In this document: piece after piece, positions 47,701 to 56,245 of the stretch | How positions within the stretch are numbered: position 1 is the first letter of the stretch | How the letters are laid out: each line of letters starts with the position of its first letter | Origin: Planctomycetota bacterium | GTDB taxonomy: Bacteria > Planctomycetota > Planctomycetia > Pirellulales > Pirellulaceae | DNA: 64,000 bases | Assembly (NCBI GenBank): GCA_026692845.1 | Contig: JAPLNM010000045.1 | Location: 20,109-84,108, forward strand | Direction of reading: 5' to 3' | Program-made: the position numbers and the translations under genes | Notes under the pieces: generated by a model | What the model saw: the letters and a program-made list of their open reading frames with translations, nothing else | Told to the model about the DNA's origin: nothing | The model's database searches: none

Positions 47701-50700
47701 CGACAAACCGAAAGGGACACCCGGCGCGCTCATGGAGATCCGGAGCTACGACACGAAAAAAACCTACGCGACATATCTGCTACCTCTGGTGCAAAAACTG
47801 TGGCCGGACGTTGAACTAGCCGCCGATTCGACCACCAACCGGATCCTTGCAACGGGCACCAAAGAGGAACTCGATAAACTCGGCGAGGCGCTTGATCGAC
47901 TGATCGCTGCACCCGACGGTTCCCCTCAATCGGTCAAAACCTATCCGGTTCCCGCCGGAGATATGACGACCCTTGCGACGATCCTAACGCAGATTGCACC
48001 CCAAGCCCTCATCAGTTCGGATATCGCCTCGCGAACGCTGACGGTCTTTGCAACCGAAGAGCAACACACGCGCGTCTCGCAATCGATCGAACAGATCAGC
48101 AAAACGGCACAGGCAACCAAGCAACCGTCGACTTATCTTGTCAAACCGACCCAAGTCACCGCCGTCCAAACCGCACTGATCACGCTTTTTCCAACCGCTA
48201 GCGTCGCTGCGGTTCCAACCTCTGGGCAAATCATTGTCGTTGCCACCCAAGAGCAGCAGACCAAAATAGCCGCCGTCATCAAGGGTTTAGAGAACCAAAA
48301 TCAAAGCGGGGAAAAGTCTATTCGTGTCTTTCGACTCGATCCGGAGCGAATCGATGCAGCCGCGATGGCCACTACCCTTACCTCCATGCTCTCGCCTCAA
48401 ATTTTGATCGAACCCAATCCGAAAAACCAAACCATCACGGCGATCGGAACCCCAGAGGAACTCGAAGCCGTTGCCAAAAAGATCGACGAAATACAACTGC
48501 AGCTCCCCCCTCCAGAACCCTCTATGTCTGTGGTCTACCCCTTGCAATTCGGCAATCCCGTCTCTGCCTACACCATCCTAACTGCGATGCTACCCCGCGC
48601 GACGGTCGTCTACGACACGCTGGGCAAGTCCGTAGCAGTCACCGCCAAACAGGCTGAACATGAACGTGTTCGCGAATTGATGAAAACCTTTGACGCCCCA
48701 AGGACCGAATCCTCGGTAACCAAGGTCTATCGACTCAAACAACCCAATGCCTACGGACTTGCACTCATCCTGACGTCCCAATTTCCAACCGCCAGTGTGT
48801 ATGGGGGACGAACCGATGGTACGCTCATCGCTACGGCTAGCGCCGCCCAGCACGAACGGATCGCCGAATTGGTCAAAGAGCACGACCAAGGTGCCGTCGA
48901 GATCGCCACGCGTGTTTTCGCCCTCCAAAAAGCCGAATCGTTAACCCTGCGGGCTGCGATTGCTGCTTCCTCCGAACGGATCACTGCCACGGCCGACACG
49001 ACGACCAACAGCTTAATTGTCACTGCACCGACCGAAGAGATGCAGCGTGTTGAACAGATTGTTCGCGAAATCGATACCGCTGATGCGGCTGGCAAAGCGA
49101 CCAAATACTACCCGCTTGCAACCGCTGAACCGATCCCCATGGCCCGCGCTCTTTCCGAGAGCTACCCCAAGGCAAAATTCTCAGCCGATTCGGTCAACGG
49201 CGGACTCTATGTGACGGCAAGCGAACAGGAACAACATACACTCGGACAATTGATCCAAGAGGTCAACACGCAGCCGAGCAAGCTTCCCTCGATGAAGTCC
49301 TTCGTCATGGAATATGCGGCACCCGATAGCGTCGCTCGGGCGATCACAGGCGCCCTGGGAACACGCACCACCGCAGGGGTGAGTTTCAATCGCGATACGA
49401 AATCGGTCTTCGCAATCGGTACGGCCCAGGAACTCGTTTCGATCGAACAAATGGTCAAGATCATGGATCAACCAGGTGCCAAGGACAGCCAACGAAGGCT
49501 CGAGATTTTCTCGCTCCAAGGCGTCGACGGCCGTTCCCTCGAAAATGCGATCGGGAATCTCTTCAAGGAAACCTCGGGAGCGTCGGTACAGTACGACACG
49601 CTCAACGAGCAATTGCTCGTCACAGGTTCCGCATCCCAGATCACGATGGTCCAAGAGGCTATCAAAAAACTCGCACCACCCCCAAGATCGCTCGAAATCT
49701 TTACGCTCGCATCGACCGATCCGTACCAGATGAAATCAGCGATCGATGCGCTCTTCCAAGATGAGCCGATGCAAACGGCACCGAGCCTTTCGATCGATTC
49801 AAACCAACAACAACTGATCGTTCGCGCAACGATGGAGCAATTTGAAGCGATCAAACAACTCATGCAGCGAATGGGTGAAAACCCAAATACGATCGGATTG
49901 GGAGTCTCAGGCAACAACCCAGCACAGCGTTCCTCTCTGCCAAACCCCAACGCAGGTCCCCAAGGTGACGCGAACAACGCCCGTGGACGTCTGAGGACCG
50001 TACCGGTGAATCGAAATCCTAAGCAGTTGCTCGAGGATGTCGAAAGGCTCTGGCCACTGATCCGTTCGAATCCGATCCAAGTCGTCGACCCGAAAGAACT
50101 TGCGAAACCGCCACAAGATGCACAAAAAGGTGCTTCGAAGGGACGTCCGAATTCGTTTTTGGGCAAACTCATCTCGGCTCAGCAACCGCCGATCGAGCCG
50201 GGTCTCGAGTCTATTATAGAGTCTGGAAAAGCCGACCCCACGCAAGCTCCAGTGGTAGTCGTCGCCGGGGACGGACAATGGACCCTTGCCTCCGATGATC
50301 CCGATGCCCTAGCGTCGATGGAACGACTCCTGGCTACCTTGCTAAACCCTACCGTGGAACCGTTTGCGACCGCAGGCAACTACTCGGTCTACATCCTGCG
50401 ACATGCCGACGCCAAGCAAATCCGCGAGCTCCTCGGCGATCTGTTCCGAACCTCAGAACGCCGCGGTGCTCTTCCAAGCGGAACGTCCGCATCGGACGTC
50501 TTCCAACGGGTCAAAATCGTTTCCGATGCAAGAACCAATGCCCTGGTCATCGGTGGCAACCGCGCCGATCGCAAAATCATCGAAGAACTCCTCGGTGTAT
50601 TTGACTCCAAGGATTTGATCGATCGATTGCAGCAGATCACCCCAATGCTGATTCCGATTTCTAGCGCTAGCGCCGATACGATTTCCGAACTGGTGCGGGA

Positions 50701-51022
50701 TGTCTACAAATCTCAGTTGTCCAGCGGTGCGGGGCGAAATCCACTGGATATCCCCGAAGGCGTATCGAGTGAGGTCGCAACGATCCTCCAGCAGATCAAT
50801 GCGCAAACCTCGGGCCCTTTGTTGACCATGTCGGTCGACGACGCATCGAATCTGATCGTTCTGCGAGGCCCCACCGAACTGACCAATGAGATCAAGGAAT
50901 TCATCGAGAAAATCGATCAACAATCCTCCTCGGCCTCCTCGCGCCGTATCCAAGTCCTTCGGTTGGAATCGACCAATTCCAAGAACCTTGAGAAAGCGCT
51001 CAAAATCCTCAACAGCAAGTAG
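44732..51022 (+). CDS. 2,096-aa exported tandem secretin-N-domain protein without secretin barrel
   Basis: The protein begins with a signal peptide (FLALAASTVALGQ) and a Spy-like helical stretch (SDSQRAEL, LTPEQRDLLAEL). A N0/STN-like domain follows (WDDVLEWFAEQQDLTLVMDR to MLVVVEL, about 108-180). The rest is roughly 20 or more secretin-N type repeats, each with an alpha helix, a strand such as LIVVASEEQH, and a helix such as RIAEVIKDFDKP. A Pro-rich spacer lies near 262-280. The final domains end at NSKNLEKALKILNSK; no secretin C-terminal beta-barrel is seen. Residues 806-1001 and 1002-1197 are a recent duplication. In secretins such domains stack as periplasmic rings, so a long periplasmic scaffold is likely but unproven. 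Confidence 0.92.
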   Translation: MIFRLLSRAAFAWFLALAASTVALGQTPDLARLVLPEVAERLSLSDSQRAELQAIVQDRATAVASASDPAIKASTKKSFDDKMLALLTPEQRDLLAELDANRKLRFQFREMKWDDVLEWFAEQQDLTLVMDRTPPGTFTYSDARTYSPTEGIDLINSVLMTRNFSVMRRNKMLVVVELSDALPLELIPRVKLDELASRGRFELVSLAFPLGGRPIDAVLAEVKPFLSGYGRAIPLAQGSQLLVVENAGKMQTINELIASIPVPKVPPRPEPVPPPKPVFATYALGKLDPATVMKTIQTLISADHVTIDPKTAVLSAYVPAEAQSTIKAIIETMTENALGNNLLESVAYQASKTIPEDLKKQILAIAPNAVVLTTADRVQVTASNADQALIRAGMIGLDLTPVIENPTMKVFEIDPAMATIAEAAMKAFLPRAQVGANAGAGALIVRGTDKDLQLASEIFEIWKKSQLGKSLQLRSFPLDRIADAKWLATVQKLVPTASAWLNPEGKELMLLATPADLKAVESSLQPLIALLPKPSARELKLYLLSKNQLARRALLASELPQDLATVKLVDGTNKEELFVWAEPIQHTSFKNFLDSLDQPAPDQIPTLLKTYPLETSESTLVQTLLAAEFLEAKITVNTEGRRLTVVAADPIQQKIAERLLAIEKELPKRPISRLDSYSVPGMTATALSVALTPLTAKARVSVDSAKERLLIATDEANHLEIQQLIEAMSAQATPDKQKLVVVYPIQNATPTQIKTVLDLITIGATTLADDKLKQITVTGSIENHAFAKSTIEQMDKPRSGDSMVKEIRSFDTKKTYATYLLPLLQKLWPDVELAADATTNRILATGSKPDLDRIADALDRLISAPDGSPQTVKTYPVPAGDITSLSTILAQIAPQALISPDLVSRTLTVFATEEQHSRVSQSIEQVSKTAQTAKRPVTYQVRPAQVTALQTSLATLFPTASFASVPTTGQLIVVASEEQHARIAEVIKDFDKPKGTPGALMEIRSYDTKKTYATYLLPLVQKLWPDVELAADSTTNRILATGTKEELDKLGEALDRLIAAPDGSPQSVKTYPVPAGDMTTLATILTQIAPQALISSDIASRTLTVFATEEQHTRVSQSIEQISKTAQATKQPSTYLVKPTQVTAVQTALITLFPTASVAAVPTSGQIIVVATQEQQTKIAAVIKGLENQNQSGEKSIRVFRLDPERIDAAAMATTLTSMLSPQILIEPNPKNQTITAIGTPEELEAVAKKIDEIQLQLPPPEPSMSVVYPLQFGNPVSAYTILTAMLPRATVVYDTLGKSVAVTAKQAEHERVRELMKTFDAPRTESSVTKVYRLKQPNAYGLALILTSQFPTASVYGGRTDGTLIATASAAQHERIAELVKEHDQGAVEIATRVFALQKAESLTLRAAIAASSERITATADTTTNSLIVTAPTEEMQRVEQIVREIDTADAAGKATKYYPLATAEPIPMARALSESYPKAKFSADSVNGGLYVTASEQEQHTLGQLIQEVNTQPSKLPSMKSFVMEYAAPDSVARAITGALGTRTTAGVSFNRDTKSVFAIGTAQELVSIEQMVKIMDQPGAKDSQRRLEIFSLQGVDGRSLENAIGNLFKETSGASVQYDTLNEQLLVTGSASQITMVQEAIKKLAPPPRSLEIFTLASTDPYQMKSAIDALFQDEPMQTAPSLSIDSNQQQLIVRATMEQFEAIKQLMQRMGENPNTIGLGVSGNNPAQRSSLPNPNAGPQGDANNARGRLRTVPVNRNPKQLLEDVERLWPLIRSNPIQVVDPKELAKPPQDAQKGASKGRPNSFLGKLISAQQPPIEPGLESIIESGKADPTQAPVVVVAGDGQWTLASDDPDALASMERLLATLLNPTVEPFATAGNYSVYILRHADAKQIRELLGDLFRTSERRGALPSGTSASDVFQRVKIVSDARTNALVIGGNRADRKIIEELLGVFDSKDLIDRLQQITPMLIPISSASADTISELVRDVYKSQLSSGAGRNPLDIPEGVSSEVATILQQINAQTSGPLLTMSVDDASNLIVLRGPTELTNEIKEFIEKIDQQSSSASSRRIQVLRLESTNSKNLEKALKILNSK

Positions 51023-51061
51023 TCGCCTTCGCGAACCCTCGCAACAGATGTTCTCACGGAT

Positions 51062-52195
51062 CTATCCTAGAAACTGACGATCCAAAGCAATACGCTGTCG
51101 CTGCGTGAAGAGCACCGCTTGGCTCTCGCTCGGCTCGACCGGTACCAAGCCTCTGGCGATGGCTTTCAATAATACGTCGATGCCATCGCCTGTCTGTGCA
51201 CTGACCGATATGCATGGGCAAGCCGGCAGCGAGCTTAGACCAGCCATCTGGAGATCTGCTTTGGTCAGAACAAGCATCGACTGGCTCGGTTTGCAATCGA
51301 GCAGGTTCTGGTGCGCTTCTGTCCAGCCTTCGAGGGGATCGACGAGGATCAATTGCAGGTCTGCCGATGCACTGGCTTCCATGGCCCGTTGGACTCCGAG
51401 CTTCTCTGTTATGTCGCTTATGTCGCCCGAGATTCGGATCCCGGCGCTGTCCTGGAGTCGGACCGGCCATCCCTCGATGCTGGTTTCCTCAACAAGTAGG
51501 TCGCGCGTCGTGCCGGCTTGATCATGCACGATCGAACGTCGGTATCCAAGAATACGATTGAGCAAACTGCTTTTGCCCACATTCGGTGGACCGCACAAAA
51601 GGACATCAAAAGGCGAGGTCAGATGCTTTCCAACATGGTTCCAAGACCGTAACTCCTGGGCGATGCGTAACGCTTCGGTCGGATCGTCCCGCTCGATGGC
51701 TCGATCGATCTGTGCCATGGCTAGACTTAGCGCTCCTCGCTTTTGATCCATGAGAATCCGCGCGGTGCGCAGGGTCTTGGCCTTGAGCAGTTCCAAGGTC
51801 GCTTCGGCGACGATCCTATCGGCTTGCGTTTCGAAAATCGATTCGATCGCTGACTTGACTGCGATACCTTCGTCGCGCAAGCAACTCAGGATGGCATTCG
51901 ATGCGGCTTGGCCTCCATGGCAATGCAGTTCGTACCGATCCTCTGCGGTGCTGCATACCACAACGGATTCACCGACGGATTCGGATTTGCTCGACGCAAC
52001 ACCGTGAATTGGCAGTTGTAAGATCCCGTAACGTATCGCATCGATCGGAATCGCCTTGGTGCGATGCGCAGGGGTCCAATGCCGATTGAGCCATTCGATC
52101 GCCTGAGACCCTATCAATTCGATGACCGAAATGGCCGACGGGGTGTCCCCTGTAAGTTTGCTGGCTGTCGATTCTTTCGGTTCGGTCATCTTCAA
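51062..52195 (-). CDS. Divergent MnmE (TrmE)-like GTPase lacking the C-terminal Cys motif
   Basis: A 377-aa protein with the MnmE order: a degenerate N-terminal folate-binding-like domain (ELHCHGGQAASNAIL), helices, and a G domain with P-loop GPPNVGKSS, GTTRD, DSAGI, TKAD and SAQTG. MnmE with MnmG modifies the tRNA wobble uridine. Here the canonical EPGEFTxRAFLNGK stretch is replaced by a diverged sequence, and the protein stops at FTQRQRIALDRQFLG, where the usual C-terminal helices would continue to the essential CIGK ending. It is about 70 residues shorter than normal. It may be a paralogue with another role. It ends 39 bp from the convergent secretin-N gene. Confidence 0.85.
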   Translation of the reverse strand: MKMTEPKESTASKLTGDTPSAISVIELIGSQAIEWLNRHWTPAHRTKAIPIDAIRYGILQLPIHGVASSKSESVGESVVVCSTAEDRYELHCHGGQAASNAILSCLRDEGIAVKSAIESIFETQADRIVAEATLELLKAKTLRTARILMDQKRGALSLAMAQIDRAIERDDPTEALRIAQELRSWNHVGKHLTSPFDVLLCGPPNVGKSSLLNRILGYRRSIVHDQAGTTRDLLVEETSIEGWPVRLQDSAGIRISGDISDITEKLGVQRAMEASASADLQLILVDPLEGWTEAHQNLLDCKPSQSMLVLTKADLQMAGLSSLPACPCISVSAQTGDGIDVLLKAIARGLVPVEPSESQAVLFTQRQRIALDRQFLG

Positions 52196-52352
52196 TAAGT
52201 CATCCGCTTCGAGATCAAAAAAAAGGGTCGTGACATCCTAGCTTGGCATAGCTGTCCGCTATGCACGTTATTGTGTCCGTTATACTGTGGTCTTCGCATT
52301 CGATGAGAAGACCATTTGGATCAGAAGACCGTTTTGGAACCGAAGGAAAACC

Positions 52353-54530
52353 ATGATTCGCCAGCTATTCTTTGTTTTACTTGCGTTGGCTTGGATCGCG
52401 AACGATTCGTGCATCGTGCCCAATGCCAATGCAGACGTCAAGGTCCCTGCAATTTTCGGCGACCATATGGTGCTCCAACGCGACGCGAAACTCAAGTTCT
52501 TTGGATGGGCCGAGCCAGGCGAGAGCATCGAGATCCAAATCGGAGCGGCCAAATCTAGCACTCAAGCCGATGCCGATGGGAAATGGCGGTTGGAATTGCC
52601 ATCGATGGTCGCGAGCAAAACCCCGACAAGTGTCGTGATCCAAGGAAAGAATCGGATCGAGTTCAAAGACGTGCTTATCGGTGAAGTCTGGGTCTGCTCA
52701 GGGCAATCCAATATGGAATGGTCCGTTGCAGCGAGCCTGAATCCTCAGGAGGAAATAGCGGCTGCCTCGTACCCCACGATCCGCCATATCAAAGTTCCTT
52801 TGGTTCCCTCGATGGTCCCGTTGGATAATTTCCAATCCAACTGGCAGGTCTGCTCCCCGGAAACCGCTGCAGGATTTACCGCAGTGGGTTACTACATGGC
52901 GCGCGAACTATCGAAAAAACTCGACGTTCCCGTCGGTTTGGTCAACTCGTCGTGGGGTGGCACGCGCGTCGAACCCTGGATCCCACCCGTTGGGTTCCAA
53001 CGCGTCGACGCGTTGCAAGGCATTTTTCAGTCCGTCATGGGGCGAACCCCTGGGACACCCGAATATCAAAAACGCCTTGGTGAACACATCGAAGCCCTTC
53101 AGAATTGGTTGGTGAAAGCCAAGTCCCAAACCGGCAACTCCGAAGTGCTCGCTCCGAGCCCAAACTACCCAGGTGAATTGACCCCGTTTGGTAGCAACCA
53201 AGACCCGTCGATGCTCTACAACGGTATGATCCACTCGATCGTTGGATTTCCAATTCGCGGTGCGATTTGGTACCAAGGGGAATCCAATCACGAAGAAGGG
53301 ATGATCTACCTCGAAAAGAAAAAGGCGTTGATCCAAGGCTGGAGAGAATTGTGGGGCCAAGGGGATTTTCCGTTCTACTATGTCCAAATCGCGCCGTTTC
53401 GATACGGCGATGCCGATCCGTCGACTCTTGCGAAATTCTGGGAAGTCCAAGCGGCCGTACAGAGCACCGTACCCAAGACCGGGATGGTTGTCATCAACGA
53501 TATCGCAACGGTTAACGACATTCACCCACCGAACAAACAAGACGTCGGTCGGCGATTGGCCTTGCTAGCCCTGGCCAACGATTACGGGATGAAAGACACC
53601 GTGGCTCGAAGTCCGGAGTTCAGCAATGTCGAGACCCTCGGCAATCAGTTGAAGGTCACGTTCAAATTCACCGCGGGCGCATTGAAAACTCGCGATGGCA
53701 AGCAACCGAGTCACTTCGAAATCATCGGGGCCGGTTCGAATGGTTATCAACCAGCCAACGCCCAGATCCAGGGAGATAGCGTGCTGTTGACCAGCGACAA
53801 AGTCCCCGAGCCGACTGCCGTTCGATTCGCTTGGAACATGCTCGCCGAGCCAAACCTGAGCGGTTCGACCGGACTGCCTGTCGGCGCGTTCCGAGCCGGC
53901 AAAGAGCCGCAGTTTTTAGACTCCATTCCAGGGGCCAACCAGTACCGCTTGGTCTACGATTTGGACCTCAATAAACTCTCCAATGAGATTCGCTACGACG
54001 TGGACAACAGCACTACGGTAGGTCTATTTGAGAGAATCGCCTACTTCGTAGAGCTCACTGGTCCGCAGGGCGAAGAACGCAAGGTATTCGTGTCGATGAA
54101 GGCCTTTACCAAGGATCCTACCAAGATTGGGATTCCGACTTTCGCATCCAAAGCTCGATTCCAGAGGCCGATCGAAAGCATGGACATTTTTTCCAATGTG
54201 GCTGGACTGACCGTCGGCTCACAGATCGATTCTGGAAACATCGAATTTTGGCCCGACAATTATGCCCAGAAGAACGACCCGGTCGTTGCCGGTGCTTCGG
54301 ATAGCGCCTACGACTTTGGCGATTCGCTGGCCGTACCCGAAGACGGTTACGGATCGATGCAAGTGCATCATGGAGCTGCCAAGCAAACCGTCTTCGCCAT
54401 CAATCAATGGAAGGCTGGCGCCCGGGCGGATCTAGGGATCGGCAACAGCAGCGGCGATACCCGCGACTGGACCTTTACCAGCTCGGCCAACAGCTACCCC
54501 AACAAACGGATCCGGGTTTTTGTCAAATAA
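52353..54530 (+). CDS. Sialate O-acetylesterase
   Basis: A secreted esterase of about 725 aa from ATG 52353, which has GAAGGA upstream and a signal peptide (LFFVLLALAWIANDSCIV). An N-terminal beta domain (FGDHMVLQRD, GWAEPGE) precedes the SGNH-like hydrolase core, with nucleophile Ser in VCSGQSNMEWSV, the WYQGESN block and catalytic Asp-x-His in NDIHPPNKQDVGRRLA. It removes O-acetyl groups from sialic acids or other acetylated sugars. About 180 C-terminal residues form an additional domain beyond the standard enzyme, ending VGSQ... to RIRVFVK, which may bind carbohydrate. No polysaccharide-use cluster surrounds it. Confidence 0.93.
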   Translation: MIRQLFFVLLALAWIANDSCIVPNANADVKVPAIFGDHMVLQRDAKLKFFGWAEPGESIEIQIGAAKSSTQADADGKWRLELPSMVASKTPTSVVIQGKNRIEFKDVLIGEVWVCSGQSNMEWSVAASLNPQEEIAAASYPTIRHIKVPLVPSMVPLDNFQSNWQVCSPETAAGFTAVGYYMARELSKKLDVPVGLVNSSWGGTRVEPWIPPVGFQRVDALQGIFQSVMGRTPGTPEYQKRLGEHIEALQNWLVKAKSQTGNSEVLAPSPNYPGELTPFGSNQDPSMLYNGMIHSIVGFPIRGAIWYQGESNHEEGMIYLEKKKALIQGWRELWGQGDFPFYYVQIAPFRYGDADPSTLAKFWEVQAAVQSTVPKTGMVVINDIATVNDIHPPNKQDVGRRLALLALANDYGMKDTVARSPEFSNVETLGNQLKVTFKFTAGALKTRDGKQPSHFEIIGAGSNGYQPANAQIQGDSVLLTSDKVPEPTAVRFAWNMLAEPNLSGSTGLPVGAFRAGKEPQFLDSIPGANQYRLVYDLDLNKLSNEIRYDVDNSTTVGLFERIAYFVELTGPQGEERKVFVSMKAFTKDPTKIGIPTFASKARFQRPIESMDIFSNVAGLTVGSQIDSGNIEFWPDNYAQKNDPVVAGASDSAYDFGDSLAVPEDGYGSMQVHHGAAKQTVFAINQWKAGARADLGIGNSSGDTRDWTFTSSANSYPNKRIRVFVK

Positions 54531-54781
54531 AGCCCACAACCGATCGATTTTGGATTTGATTGTATTTCAACGCATGCCTAGGGGTTTTTGAAAGCGGTTG
54601 GGCGCAAGCCCTCCGGTGAAGGGTCAAGTGTAGTGTTCCAAAGGCGAACACTCAGGAAACCACTGGATATTAGGACTCACCGGGCAGCTTGCGCTGCTCC
54701 CCTATTCATTCGCCGATCACGAGGAAATGCAACTTCATCAATGTCCCGATTTGACGGTATTGGTCGATAGCTCCAACGACT
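54531..54781. other. Structured 251-bp intergenic region between convergent genes
   Basis: It holds four short potential hairpins: GGGC-GCAA-GCCC (54600-54611, GNRA loop), CCCT/AGGG near 54609-54623, AGTGTTC/GAACACT (54632-54652) and a GCAGC/GCTGC stem with a TTGC loop near 54684-54698. There is no T tract after the first hairpins. I cannot match it to a known RNA family. Confidence 0.4.
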
Positions 54782-55000
54782 TCACTCCTGCGATTGAGGA
54801 TACTCCTGCGATTGAGGATCAGGTTCCTGAGGCTCCGATGGCGTAGAAACTTTAGGAAGCCTTCCTGAGTACTCAAGCGCTTTGTGCAAGACGCACTCGA
54901 TTTGCCCGTTGAGGCTTCGGAACTCGTCGTCGGCCCAGCGTCGGAGCGCTTCGAGCATCTCCGGCTTGATCCTGAGCAAATAGGAATCTCGTTTGGTCAT
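54782..55000 (-). CDS. Ribbon-helix-helix (Arc/HicB-like) small protein
   Basis: A 72-aa protein whose first 45 residues fit a ribbon-helix-helix DNA-binding fold: strand SYLLRIKPEMLEALRRWADDEF, then RSLNGQIECVLHKALEY. The C-terminal 25 residues are low-complexity and contain a duplicated QSQEYP unit. It starts 10 bp downstream of the SPFH gene on the same strand. Small Arc-like proteins beside SPFH genes occur in several bacterial groups, so this is probably the regulator or partner of that operon. Confidence 0.82.
   Translation of the reverse strand: MTKRDSYLLRIKPEMLEALRRWADDEFRSLNGQIECVLHKALEYSGRLPKVSTPSEPQEPDPQSQEYPQSQE
54784..54819. repeat. 18-bp tandem duplication at the 3' end of the RHH gene
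   Basis: ACTCCTGCGATTGAGGAT occurs twice without change (54784-54801 and 54802-54819), starting at the last base of the stop codon (54782-54784). It encodes the repeated SQEYPQ segment of the ribbon-helix-helix protein. Confidence 0.9.
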
Positions 55001-55010
55001 GGTCCTACGC

Positions 55011-55985
55011 CTAGTGGTAAATCGATCCAGTGTTGATCACAGGTTGAGCATGCCGATCGCTGCACAAGACCACCAGCAGATTCGAGACCATCGCGGCTCG
55101 GCGGTCATCGTCGAACTCAACAATCTTTTCTCGACTCAAGTGATCGAGCGCCTGTTGGACCATCCCGACGGCCCCCTCGACAATCTTGGCTCTAGCCGCC
55201 ACGACCGCACCGGCCTGCTGACGCTGAAGCATCGCTGCTGCGATCTCCGGAGCATAAGCCAGATGGCAAATCCGCGCCTCGATCACCTCGACTCCCGCTT
55301 GTCCCAAACGATCCTGAATATCCTTTTGAAGTTGGTCCGAGATCTCATCGGTCGAGCCTCGTAATGAGGTCTCATGGTCCTCGCTGTCATATGGGTAACG
55401 CGACGAAAGACTTCGAAGCGCCGACTCGCTTTGGACCCCGACGAAATGCTCGTAGTCGTCGACCTCAAACAACGCCTCGGCAGTATTGACTACCCGCCAT
55501 ACCACCACCGCCGATATCTCGATCGGATTGCCGTCGCGGTCGTTGACCTTCGATGGCCTGCCCGTAGTGCGAGTCTGCTGCTGGACTACCTGCCCGGCCT
55601 CGTTTTTCTTTTCCGCCACATTCGTCGAGCCGGTCTCGAAATTGCGTATGCGAAGCGATATTTTTTTCTTCGTGAAAAAAGGGTTCACCCAGTAAAACCC
55701 AGACTCGGAAACCGTCCCCCGGTAATCTCCAAATAGGAGCAACACCCGAGCATCGTTCGGCTGAACCGCCATGAATCCAAAAAGGCAGGTAAACGCTGCA
55801 ATACCAAGGAACACCAGTGGAATGACCAGCAGTGGCGAGGCCGAGGCACGCGCCCCGGCGATGAATATCAACGGAATCGAAAAAAGAATCCCCAACACCA
55901 AAAGCAGCATCGGCCAACCACTCGCAGGCCGATACACCTTTTCCACAACGGTCGATTCACGAACGGTCGCTTGATTGACACTCAT
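55011..55985 (-). CDS. SPFH / Band 7 domain membrane protein
   Basis: A 324-aa protein with two N-terminal hydrophobic helices (about 22-42 and 52-75) followed by an SPFH/Band 7 domain: EKVYRPASG before the helices, [30 protein letters not shown] and a helical tail with [28 protein letters not shown]. Such stomatin/flotillin-like proteins form membrane oligomers and organise microdomains. The helices and sequence resemble the YqfA-independent bacterial group often followed by a small Arc-like gene, as here. A 23-bp dyad lies 78 bp upstream. Confidence 0.93.
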   Translation of the reverse strand: MSVNQATVRESTVVEKVYRPASGWPMLLLVLGILFSIPLIFIAGARASASPLLVIPLVFLGIAAFTCLFGFMAVQPNDARVLLLFGDYRGTVSESGFYWVNPFFTKKKISLRIRNFETGSTNVAEKKNEAGQVVQQQTRTTGRPSKVNDRDGNPIEISAVVVWRVVNTAEALFEVDDYEHFVGVQSESALRSLSSRYPYDSEDHETSLRGSTDEISDQLQKDIQDRLGQAGVEVIEARICHLAYAPEIAAAMLQRQQAGAVVAARAKIVEGAVGMVQQALDHLSREKIVEFDDDRRAAMVSNLLVVLCSDRHAQPVINTGSIYH

Positions 55986-56062
55986 CGAAATAACCCTTTT
56001 TCTTAAAACCCGCGAAATCCTAGGCTCCGCTTTGTCCAGCTTTTGCGAGCGAAAGCAGAACT

Positions 56063-56085
56063 AATGATATCGGAGTGATATCATT
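56063..56085. promoter_or_regulatory. Operator-like 9-bp dyad AATGATATC-N5-GATATCATT
   Basis: Perfect 9-bp inverted arms at 56063-56071 and 56077-56085 with a GGAGT spacer. It lies 78 bp before the SPFH start and about 160 bp before the TerB-like start, between divergent genes. It could be the site for the ribbon-helix-helix protein encoded after SPFH or another dimeric regulator. Confidence 0.5.
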
Positions 56086-56245
56086 TTGCTAGTGCGTCTG
56101 TGGATTAGGCTGGCAAATTTTCGATTCGAGGCGCGGGGTGGTACCCAAAAAAGCCAAAAAACTCGACAATCACTCTTAGAGTCCGCGCCGAGCCTCCCCG
56201 GGGCCCCGGGCGTATGAACCATTCCCTAAGGAAGTGAAATTTGCG

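Noticed and set aside
51023..51061. Frameshifted C-terminus of the MnmE-like gene
   Set aside because: The 39 bp to the convergent gene do not encode a CIGK-type ending in any frame I translated.
54595..54660. Cyclic di-GMP (GEMM) riboswitch
   Set aside because: A GCAAGCC-TCCGG-like string is present, but the conserved GGGCAAACC and flanking stems are not, and it lies between the ends of two genes, not before a start codon.
56197..56210. CCCGGGGCCCCGGG palindrome as an operator
   Set aside because: A perfect 14-bp palindrome, but such GC blocks arise readily and no spacing or partner suggests a regulator; it is only noted with the TerB-like gene.
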